The position numbers and the translations under genes are program-made. From Thraustochytrium sp. TN22 (Eukaryota; Sar; Bigyra; Thraustochytrida; Thraustochytriidae): a stretch of DNA of 62,131 bases. How positions within the stretch are numbered: the first letter of the stretch is position 1; each line of letters begins with the position of its first letter. Of the stretch, positions 29,773-36,859 are shown piece by piece. Location of the stretch: the NCBI GenBank assembly GCA_013306675.1, contig JABLUY010000217.1:1-62131 (forward strand), read 5' to 3'. The notes beneath the pieces were generated by a model. The model had not been told where the DNA came from and did not search any database. It saw nothing but the letters and a program-made list of their open reading frames with translations.

Positions 29773-30765
29773 TCAGTAGCCGGCAGCGGCAGCGGGCGTG
29801 TCGAGACTCCAGGAACGCATCATGAGACGGAGGGCGCGCATGTCGGCCTCGAGCTGCTGTACACGGAACCGAAGCTCGTTGTGCTCCTCAATGGACACAT
29901 ACCGCCCCGACTCGGCCCCGGCCGGCATGCCCATGAGCGGCGTAGGCGGCACGTTGTGCATGCGGCCTAGGGCGTCCGTGGCACGTTGCGGCGTGTGAGG
30001 GGCCGCGACGGCCGCCGGGCGCAACGGGATGGCGGCAGACGGCGGAGGCATGGATGGCGCGGGCATGGCGTTGACGGCCTGGTTCTCCTTGTAGGGCGCA
30101 GCGGCCTCGGCGGGCCCAGCAGCTGGGACGAGCAGGTCTCGGTCGCCGGTGCGCGTGAGCGCCCAGGCGTGTGCGCCGTCGAAGAACACGCAAGCCCAGT
30201 CCTGGTCCATGCTGATGACCTCAACGAGGTCATCCGCGCCGATGGTGCCCACCACCTCGGCGTCCGTGCTGGGCGAGCTGCGCACGTTGATGCGCGCGCC
30301 CTCGGGCAGGTCGCGCGCCAACTGAATGTAGCGGCGTGCCTGGGGCTGCTGCGTCTTGGAGGCCGGCGCAGGCGGGGCAGCTGCGGCGGCGGCGATTGGC
30401 GCCGCGGCCTCGGGCGGTGGCGATGCGCTCAGCACGGGCAGGTCGCCGCTGTCGCGCAGCCGCGTGAGCGCCTCCTTGATGGCGGCGATGAGCTTGTGCG
30501 AGCGCGCCACCATGTTGCGCGTGGCTCCGGGCGCAAAGATCTTGCGGATCACTTCGTCTCCGTCCATGGCCGGCAGGCCGTCCACCTTGTCCTGCAGGTC
30601 TGCGATCTTCTCCACATCGAACTTGAGCACCTTGCCCTCGATCACCTCCAGCACCGAGAAGCTGTCAAAGAACCTCAGCGTTGCATCTACTTTGCACGCC
30701 GCCTCCACCGTCTCCTTCGGCGTGCCCTCCCAGAACTTTTGCACCTCCTCGAAGTCGTCCCCCAT
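29773..30765 (-). CDS. Hypothetical protein with SH3b-like domain and C-terminal coiled coil
   Basis: A 330-residue soluble protein that I do not recognise. Residues 1-105 form a helical block (MGDDFEEVQKFWEG, FAPGATRNMVARSHKLIAAI). A Pro/Ala linker follows. An SH3b-type bacterial-SH3 barrel lies at ~145-205: GARINVRSSPSTDAEVVGTI, then DDLVEVISMDQDWACVFF and AHAWALT, the usual NVRSxPS...V..I..GxxVxV pattern. A Pro/Ala linker leads to a C-terminal coiled coil (EHNELRFRVQQLEADMRALR). No signal peptide or membrane span is seen. SH3b domains often bind peptides or peptidoglycan, but no role is inferred here. It faces the first hydroxylase gene head to head. Confidence 0.8.
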   Translation of the reverse strand: MGDDFEEVQKFWEGTPKETVEAACKVDATLRFFDSFSVLEVIEGKVLKFDVEKIADLQDKVDGLPAMDGDEVIRKIFAPGATRNMVARSHKLIAAIKEALTRLRDSGDLPVLSASPPPEAAAPIAAAAAAPPAPASKTQQPQARRYIQLARDLPEGARINVRSSPSTDAEVVGTIGADDLVEVISMDQDWACVFFDGAHAWALTRTGDRDLLVPAAGPAEAAAPYKENQAVNAMPAPSMPPPSAAIPLRPAAVAAPHTPQRATDALGRMHNVPPTPLMGMPAGAESGRYVSIEEHNELRFRVQQLEADMRALRLMMRSWSLDTPAAAAGY

Positions 30766-31558
30766 GGTCCTTGTCTTCGCCGTTCGCCCTCGCTTCTGCT
30801 CTGCTTGGCGAGGCCGCCCAAGGGAATCAAGGGCAAGCTTCTTCGCCGCGTGCCGCTCCGCTCCGCCGTCGCCGACGAGATCCTACGCGAGTGCGTGCGA
30901 GCGCGCGCGCGAGCCGAGAGAATGCTGCCTTGCCTGCGCAACCGCCGAGTCGCCCACGCCGTTCGGCCAAGAGGTCTATCCTGACAATGGGCCGGGCCGG
31001 GCCGGGCCTGGCCGTGGTGTCGAGGTCACGGTCACGTTCACGGTCCGCGGGACCGTGACGGACACCGGCGTCGACGAGATGCTCTAGAATATGGTCGTTG
31101 TCTGGTGATTGCATTGCCCTACAGTGCTTCGTTCTTGAGCGCCAGAGCAGTGCAGGCGTACGCTAGGTCAGGAGCCCTGCAACTCGCATTCTGCAACCCT
31201 GCTGCGAGACATCCTCACATGAAGCGGCCTACGCTCTTCATCACCACTGGCAAACCTCGCGATCGTCAAATCGCGCGCGATGAAAGACGTGCTGCCGCCC
31301 GTCCACGACGTTGACCCGCTCATCAGCGCGCTCGCTCGTCGTACACCAGGTACGAGTCGGCGCCTCCCGGATTGGCCGGCCTCGGGGTTCCGGCGTTCCA
31401 GGTCAGGCTCAACGGGGCCCAAGCGGCGGCGGCGGGTCGATCAAATCAAAATCGCCTCCGGGGCGCAGCGGGCGGGCGAGTCGGGCTCGCCGCGCGCGCG
31501 GCGGAGCGGGAGCGCGGCGGCGGCAGGCGCGGCGCGGCGCGGCGCGGCCTGAGCAGCC
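30766..31558. promoter_or_regulatory. Shared divergent 5' region of the SH3b and hydroxylase-1 genes
   Basis: About 790 bp between outward-facing starts. It includes GGGCC repeats (30986-31008), GTCACGGTCACG-type inverted words (31020-31060) and a GGCGC pentamer run (31517-31548) immediately before the hydroxylase start. No TATA box is obvious. Confidence 0.5.
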
Positions 31559-33586
31559 ATGGCCAAGGCGGCCAAGCAGGATGAGGTGGCGGCCAAGGCC
31601 GCGGCCTTGGCCAAGGCCAAGGCCAAGGCTGCGGCGGCGGCCAAGCAGCAGGGCCAGGGCGGCAGCGGCGGCATGGCCAGGAGCGTCGCCGTGGGCGCCG
31701 CGGCGTTCTTGGCGGTGTTCGCGCTGTGCGCCGCGCTGGTCGTCGTGATGAGCCCGGAAGCGGTCAGCAAGATTTTGAACGGCGGCGCGGCTGGCGGCGC
31801 CGGCGGCGCCGCTGGCGCCGGCGGCGTGGGCGGGGACAAGCCCACGCCGCCGCATGCCGCGGGCCTGACGATCGCGGACTACAGCGACATGGACGTGCCC
31901 AAGGTGCGGCTGGGCGGGCGCGTTGTGGACCTCACGTCCGGCATCCACTTCGACGCGATCCTGCAGGACACGCCGGACGAGATTCGGCCGCCGAGCGTGG
32001 TGGTCTTTTACAATTCGCGCGACGACGTGTGCATGAGCAAGTTCGAGGCGCTCAACTGGGACCGCGTGGCGGAGCGCGAGCTGCCGGGTCGCGAGCTGCT
32101 CTTCACGTCGCGCTACGACATGTACGCGGCGCCGCGGCGCGCGTGGTTCAAGTTCACGCCCGAGATGGATCTCGCCAAGCGGTTCGGCGTGCGGCAGTGC
32201 CCCGAGGTGGTCTTCGCGCCGCGCAGGTGCAACGGCTGGACCGAGTGGTGCAGCCGCGGCGCCGACCCGGCGGACCCGGAGGTGGAGCTCATCGGCTGCA
32301 AGGACTTTGTCGAGCAGTGCACCGGCACGGTGGCCTGGGACGGCAAGGGCAGTCTCTCGGCGTGGATCAAGGAGCGCACTGCGGCCGAGGGCCGCCCCAA
32401 GCTGACCAGGTTTTTGCGCTCGTACTTCGAGCAGGCCAAGTGGCTACGCGAGCGAGAGTACACTACCAGCAACACCATGATGCGCAACCTGTACCTGGCG
32501 CAGGCCTTCCCGGCCTTTACGCCGCGCGGCTTCAAGGCGGTCCCGGTGCCGGAGGAGTTCATGTCCTGGCTGCTGGGCTTTGTCAAGCGCCACGAGCGCA
32601 ACAAGCGCACCGAGAGCTGGGCCGCCGCCTCGACGCAAATGTCCTTCCACGAGACGCCCACGGACTTCACCGACCTTGACCGCGAGCGCCAGCACGCCAA
32701 CCGCATGGCCAACCAGTACATCAAGCCCATCGTCGAGGAGTGGTCTCAAATGGGCGACCTCGAGCTCACCGCCTTTTACGGCGTGCGGCACTACAAGGAC
32801 GGCAACTGGCTGCGCTCGCACATTGACCGTATTGACTCCCACGTGCTCTCCGTCACCATCACCGTGGCCAAGACCCAGCCCAACGGCACGCCCTGGCCGC
32901 TTGAGGTCATCGACTGGAACGGCGACCATGTGCGCTATGAACACCCGCCCGGCACCATGGTGCTCTACGAGTCCTCCAAGCTCCCGCACGGACGCCCGTA
33001 CCCGAATATGGGCGGCGAGCACCTGGGCGCCTTTATCCACTTCAAGCCGCGCTCCGCCGGTGCTGACCACACGCGCCGCTGGGACGACATCGCCGCGGCC
33101 GCGCGCGCGCACCAGACGCGCTTCACGGCGCACCGCCGCTACGCCGCTGCGGAGCCCATTCGCCCCGACCCGGCCGACATCGAGTGGGCCAGCAAGAGCT
33201 ACGGCGAGGGCACTGGCTGGAAGCACCTGGACCCGAACACCGGCAAAGAGGAGGCGGACGAGAACCAGGCCGCCGCGCAGCGCACCTTTAGCGTCACCTT
33301 CAAGAACGAGGCCGACCGCAAGCTCGATCTGCACTGGGTCAACCCCGACGGCGGCATGGTACATCAAGCCACGCTGGGCGCCGGCACGGCCACCACTATC
33401 AATACCTACCACGGCCACAGGTTTGCCTTTTGCGAGCACGGATCCGAGGCCCCGGTCCCTGACGGCACCTTTACCATGGAGTACGGCCGCTCCATGGTCA
33501 AGTATGCGCTCACGCGAGAGGGCGCGCCGCGCAAGGCGAACCAGCCCCTTGCGGACCGGGTTCGCGAGAAGCTGCAGCAGGAGTAA
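31559..33586 (+). CDS. Prolyl-4-hydroxylase-like 2OG/Fe(II) oxygenase fused to a VHL-beta-like domain (paralogue 1)
   Basis: A 675-residue type II membrane protein. An Ala/Lys-rich cytosolic start precedes one span (~37-65, VAVGAAAFLAVFALCAALVV). Residues ~110-270 look like a thioredoxin fold without a CxxC active site (PPSVVVFYNSRDD, then FGVRQCPEVVF with the cis-Pro position). The oxygenase domain follows: SHIDRID gives Fe ligands His421 and Asp423, and LPHGRP gives the distal His477, in a P4H-type order. The residue expected to bind 2-oxoglutarate, Lys in collagen P4H, seems to be His488. Residues ~578-650 resemble the VHL beta domain (VTFKNEADRKLDLHWVNPDG, ATLGAGT, TYHGHRFAF), the module that reads hydroxyproline in VHL. 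The likely job is hydroxylation of proline in secretory proteins; the reader role is inference. AATAAA lies 4 nt after the stop. Confidence 0.85.
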   Translation: MAKAAKQDEVAAKAAALAKAKAKAAAAAKQQGQGGSGGMARSVAVGAAAFLAVFALCAALVVVMSPEAVSKILNGGAAGGAGGAAGAGGVGGDKPTPPHAAGLTIADYSDMDVPKVRLGGRVVDLTSGIHFDAILQDTPDEIRPPSVVVFYNSRDDVCMSKFEALNWDRVAERELPGRELLFTSRYDMYAAPRRAWFKFTPEMDLAKRFGVRQCPEVVFAPRRCNGWTEWCSRGADPADPEVELIGCKDFVEQCTGTVAWDGKGSLSAWIKERTAAEGRPKLTRFLRSYFEQAKWLREREYTTSNTMMRNLYLAQAFPAFTPRGFKAVPVPEEFMSWLLGFVKRHERNKRTESWAAASTQMSFHETPTDFTDLDRERQHANRMANQYIKPIVEEWSQMGDLELTAFYGVRHYKDGNWLRSHIDRIDSHVLSVTITVAKTQPNGTPWPLEVIDWNGDHVRYEHPPGTMVLYESSKLPHGRPYPNMGGEHLGAFIHFKPRSAGADHTRRWDDIAAAARAHQTRFTAHRRYAAAEPIRPDPADIEWASKSYGEGTGWKHLDPNTGKEEADENQAAAQRTFSVTFKNEADRKLDLHWVNPDGGMVHQATLGAGTATTINTYHGHRFAFCEHGSEAPVPDGTFTMEYGRSMVKYALTREGAPRKANQPLADRVREKLQQE

Positions 33587-33589
33587 GTA

Positions 33590-33595
33590 AATAAA
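33590..33595 (+). promoter_or_regulatory. Possible AATAAA poly(A) signal
   Basis: A canonical hexamer four bases after the hydroxylase-1 stop codon. Whether this species uses AATAAA is unknown. Confidence 0.35.
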
Positions 33596-33699
33596 AGGAT
33601 CAGCGAATACCAAGAACAAAGCGAGAAGTCACTTGGGTGGTATAGCTTTTGTGAAGAGGCCTTTGCTATTCATTCCATCAGGCTCGGGAGGAGGCAAGA

Positions 33700-33752
33700 C
33701 GCGCGCCAGCTCGGTCCGGGAGATTTCCTGCAGCCCGGCGGCCGCGGCGTCG
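33700..33752 (-). pseudogene. Dispersed 53-bp fragment of the C1-domain protein gene
   Basis: It matches 39158-39210 at 51 of 53 bases, in the same orientation. There the sequence encodes part of the C-terminal domain of the C1 protein (AAAAGLQELSRTELARA). Here it has no start, no stop context and lies in a 3' intergenic region, so it is a gene fragment and not a gene. Confidence 0.85.
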
Positions 33753-34165
33753 AGCAAGTGACCACACACCGTGACAGATCTTAACACACAGATCTCAATA
33801 CAAAGTAGCTACCAGCCAGCCAGCCAGTCTTCAGCGGTCGATCCTCTTTCTTTCAGACACCAATTGTCCATCATCATCATCATGCCGCCTTGACCAAGAC
33901 CAAGTACTTGTACTCCGTGCGGCCCTTCTCCACCGTGAGGCGGCCGCCGGGAAGCGGCCGCGGCGTCGAGCAAGCGACCGCACCGTGACAGATCTCAATA
34001 CACAGATCTCAATACACAGGGACAGCCTCCCTTTACGTAGTAGCTACCAGCCAGCCAGTCAGCGTTCAGACACCAATTGTCCATCATCATCATCATGCCG
34101 CCTTGACCGAGTACTTGTACTCCGTGCGGCCCTTCTCCACCGTGAGGCGGCCGCCGGGAAGCGGC
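33748..34165. repeat. ~210-bp tandem duplication spanning the hydroxylase-2 3' end
   Basis: Unit 1 starts CGTCGAGCAAG at 33748 and unit 2 at 33964. Both hold GTGACAGATCT, CAGATCTCAATACA, AGCTACCAGCCAGCCAG, CAGACACCAATTGTCC and CATCATCATCATCATGCCGC in that order, then the hydroxylase-2 C-terminal codons. The offset drifts from 216 to 207 bp through small indels. Confidence 0.88.
33880..33958 (-). pseudogene. Duplicated C-terminal tail of hydroxylase-2 (relict)
   Basis: It reads in frame as the last ~26 codons of the neighbouring hydroxylase plus its stop codon, but with a 6-nt insertion and one substitution: the end is YLVLVKAA instead of YSVKAA. It lies downstream of the real stop codon and has no start, so it is a non-functional copy made by the tandem duplication. 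Confidence 0.8.
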
Positions 34166-35928
34166 AGCGGCGTGTCGGTGTTCTCTGGGAGCGCCGAGGA
34201 CCAAAAGAACTGGTGGCCGCGGTACGAGTTGACCGAAAAGCTCGCGCCCGGCGCCAGCGTGCCCTGATGCACGGCCTGGCCCTCGTGCGACTGCCAGTAC
34301 ACCGCCAGCGTCTTCTCGTGCTCGTTCTTGAAGGTCACCGGCACCTGGTCCGGGTTCTCCGCGGCTCGGTTCGTGCCGCGGCGCCGCCACTTGGTGCCGG
34401 CGCCATAATCAATCGACGAGTACTCCGGCTCCGCGGGCTCAACAGACCCCGTGCTGCGGTACGAGGCGGTCTGCGTGTTGGTGCGCTTGAAGTCACGCGC
34501 CTTGGCCACAATATCGTCCCACTTGCCGGCATCCACGGTGTGCATGTTCTTGGGCTTAAAGTGCGCGAAGCAGCCGACGTGCGTGCCACCCTGGTTCTTG
34601 AACGGCCGCCCGTGCATGAGCTTGGACGACTCGTACAGCACCATGGTGCGGCCCGGGTGCTCGTAGCGCACATGGTCCCCGGACCACTGCACGACCTCGA
34701 GCGGCCACGGGTGCGCCGCGGCCTTGTCCTCGTCCAGCTTGCGCACCGACAGCGTCACCGACAGCACGTGAGTGTCGATGCGGTCCACGTGGTTCTTGAG
34801 GATGGAGCCATCCGGGTACTCGCGCATGCCGTAGAAGGAGGTCAGCTCCAGAGAACCCTCCGGCAGGCCGGCCCACTCCTCCACGATGGGCTTCAGGTAC
34901 ATGTTGGCCATGCGCTCCTTCTCGCGGTGCTCGCGATCCATGTCCAGAAAGGTGGTCGGCGTCTCGTGAAAGCCCATCTGCGTCGACTCGGCGTCCCAGT
35001 ATTCGGCGCGCCGGCTCTTGGACATGCGCTCGTAGAACCCATCCAGCCAGTCCATAAGCGGCTCTGGGATGGGCATGGCCTTGAAGCCGCGCGACGTGAA
35101 CGCCGGGAAGGCGTGCGACAGGTAGATGTTGCGCAAGATGTTGTCGGTCGTGGTCGAGTCGCGGCCCTTGAGCCAGGCGCCCTGGTCCTCCATGCTGCCG
35201 GTGAAGTGGCTCACCTTGGGCGCGCCCTCGGCCTCCACGAGGTTCTCCACCCAGTCCACCACGCTGCCCTTGCCGTCCCACGTCTGCGTCCCGTTGCAGG
35301 ACTCCACGAAGTTCTCGCAGCCCATGTACTGCACGCCGTCCGCGGCCGTCTCGCGCAGGCACCACTCCGTGAGGCCGTTGCACGAGCGCGGCGCGAAGAC
35401 CACCTCCGGGCAGCGCTTCACGTTGAAGCGCTTCTCCAGGTCCATCTCCGGCGTGAACTTGTACCACGCGCGCCGCGGCGCCGCGTGCATGTCGTAGCGC
35501 GCCACCAGCAGCCGCTCGCGCGCCGGCAGCTGCTGCTCCGCCGTCTTGTCCCACTTGAGCGCTGCGAACTCCGCCATGCACTGCGCGTCGTTGCTGTCGT
35601 AGAACGCCACCACGCTCGGCGGCCGCAGGTCGTCCGGCGTGTCCTGCATCAGGTCATCAAAGTGAATCCCGTTCACCAGGTCCACCACGCGCGCGCCCAC
35701 GCGCACCTTGGGCAGCGACCCTTGCTCCGCGCCAAAGTTCGCCACCTGCACGCCCTCCGCGTGCTCCACGTCCGCCTTCTCCGCGGGCGGGTACGCCGTG
35801 CGCCCCACGGCGGCCGCCACCGTCTCGCTCAGGCTGTCCAGCACGCCCTCGAACAGCGCGTCGCCCGGCGCCACCGCGCTCGCCAGCGCCAGGGCCGCCA
35901 CCGCCGCCGCCGCCGCGCCTCGCGCCAT
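34093..35928 (-). CDS. Prolyl-4-hydroxylase-like 2OG/Fe(II) oxygenase fused to a VHL-beta-like domain (paralogue 2)
   Basis: A 611-residue secretory paralogue of the gene at 31559, arranged tail to tail with it. The chosen Met starts a signal peptide (MARGAAAAAVAALALASAVA); the frame stays open to 36087, but that part is low-complexity. The thioredoxin-like region (~80-240, FNVKRCPEVVF) again lacks a redox CxxC. The oxygenase carries NHVDRIDTHVLSV with the Fe ligands His and Asp (~380) and the distal His in LMHGRP; the usual 2OG Lys position appears to be His, as in paralogue 1. The C-terminal ~526-600 is VHL-beta-like (VTFKNEHEKTLAVYW, TLAPGA, NSYRGHQFFW), keeping the SYRGH core almost unchanged. 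Paralogue 1 has an N-terminal membrane anchor, whereas this one has a cleavable-looking signal, so the pair may divide soluble and membrane roles in the ER or Golgi. The tandem duplication lies directly past its stop. Confidence 0.87.
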   Translation of the reverse strand: MARGAAAAAVAALALASAVAPGDALFEGVLDSLSETVAAAVGRTAYPPAEKADVEHAEGVQVANFGAEQGSLPKVRVGARVVDLVNGIHFDDLMQDTPDDLRPPSVVAFYDSNDAQCMAEFAALKWDKTAEQQLPARERLLVARYDMHAAPRRAWYKFTPEMDLEKRFNVKRCPEVVFAPRSCNGLTEWCLRETAADGVQYMGCENFVESCNGTQTWDGKGSVVDWVENLVEAEGAPKVSHFTGSMEDQGAWLKGRDSTTTDNILRNIYLSHAFPAFTSRGFKAMPIPEPLMDWLDGFYERMSKSRRAEYWDAESTQMGFHETPTTFLDMDREHREKERMANMYLKPIVEEWAGLPEGSLELTSFYGMREYPDGSILKNHVDRIDTHVLSVTLSVRKLDEDKAAAHPWPLEVVQWSGDHVRYEHPGRTMVLYESSKLMHGRPFKNQGGTHVGCFAHFKPKNMHTVDAGKWDDIVAKARDFKRTNTQTASYRSTGSVEPAEPEYSSIDYGAGTKWRRRGTNRAAENPDQVPVTFKNEHEKTLAVYWQSHEGQAVHQGTLAPGASFSVNSYRGHQFFWSSALPENTDTPLPLPGGRLTVEKGRTEYKYSVKAA

Positions 35929-36859
35929 CCTGCCTGCCTGCCTGCCCGCCTGCCCGCCCGCCTGCCCGCCTGCCTGCCGCGCGTTGCCGCTCTGCTGCCT
36001 GCCGGCGGAGCTCCTCAGGTCCGGGGCGCGCGCGGGGGCGCAGTGCTCCTTCCTTCCCACCAGCAACTCGGCGAGGTCAAGGTGCACAAACCCGGCAAAC
36101 CAACTTTACTTTACCTGCCTGCCAGTGCCAGTGCGACCTGGAGGCCGGGACGCTTCCGCGTGGCGCGCGTGGCGGCCGGCCGCGGCACTGCGGTCACGGC
36201 AGGCAGCCGGTCCGCGGCCCGGGCGAGGAGGGAGGACTTCTGAGAGCGTGGCGTAACGAACCACCTGCGCGCCGCAGGTTTTCGCTAACTTTTTAGGTCT
36301 GGCTGGTCGTCGGCGAAGTTTGTTGTCGTTTGACAGCTTGACGAAGGCTAACATCACTCGCAGCGCTCGACACGGAGGGTCCCGCACGATCGGTGTGCCG
36401 GTCTTCGATAATCCGGCGGACGTGGCGCACAAGGTCCCTCGCGCCTCGCAAGCTGGTGCCGTGTTTCGCTGGCACGCGATGGCGACGGCAAGTGGGCCTT
36501 CGAAGACGCCGCCAAGCGCAGCGGCACAGACGTGGGTGGTCATCACCGAGCTGTCTGTGGGTGTGTAGTGCAAAGCATCTCTTCGTGGTGGTGATGGACG
36601 TGCCGTGCCAGTGGGTGGACAACGTCCTGGGGTGGGCCGGCCGGAAAGAGGCCGCGACCGACGACCGCCACGCGGCCCGGCGGCCACGGGCCGCCTTTCT
36701 GGGGTCGCGTGCCGGCTTGCCTCGAGGCCGCGTCCGCCGCCCGCGTCCGTGGTCATGGCCGTTCGCAGCGTGGCGACTCGCACGCACCGTCCAATTGGTG
36801 CTCAAGGCGTCAAAAGTTGGGGTCTTCTGTTCTATGATCAATACGTGCGCAAGGTGAGG
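35929..36859. other. Upstream region of hydroxylase-2 / downstream of the RhoGEF gene
   Basis: About 930 bp between two same-strand genes. It holds (CCTG)/(CCCG) tetramer repeats (35931-35980), a CCTGCC run near 36110 and a less G/C-rich middle (36240-36560). Open frames here have no conserved content. It should contain the RhoGEF 3' end and the hydroxylase-2 promoter. Confidence 0.55.

Larger units (their letters stand above)
33587..34092. other. Mosaic convergent intergenic region between the two hydroxylase paralogues
   Basis: About 500 bp made mostly of copied DNA: a 53-bp piece matching the C1-protein gene, then the first unit of a ~210-bp tandem duplication that includes the 3' end of hydroxylase-2. 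Both are listed separately. (CATCAT)n tracts lie in both duplicated units. Confidence 0.7.

Noticed and set aside
33985-36243. 752-codon + frame antisense to hydroxylase-2
   Set aside because: It is a mirror of a conserved gene, dominated by His/Arg/Leu/Val, with no domain recognised.
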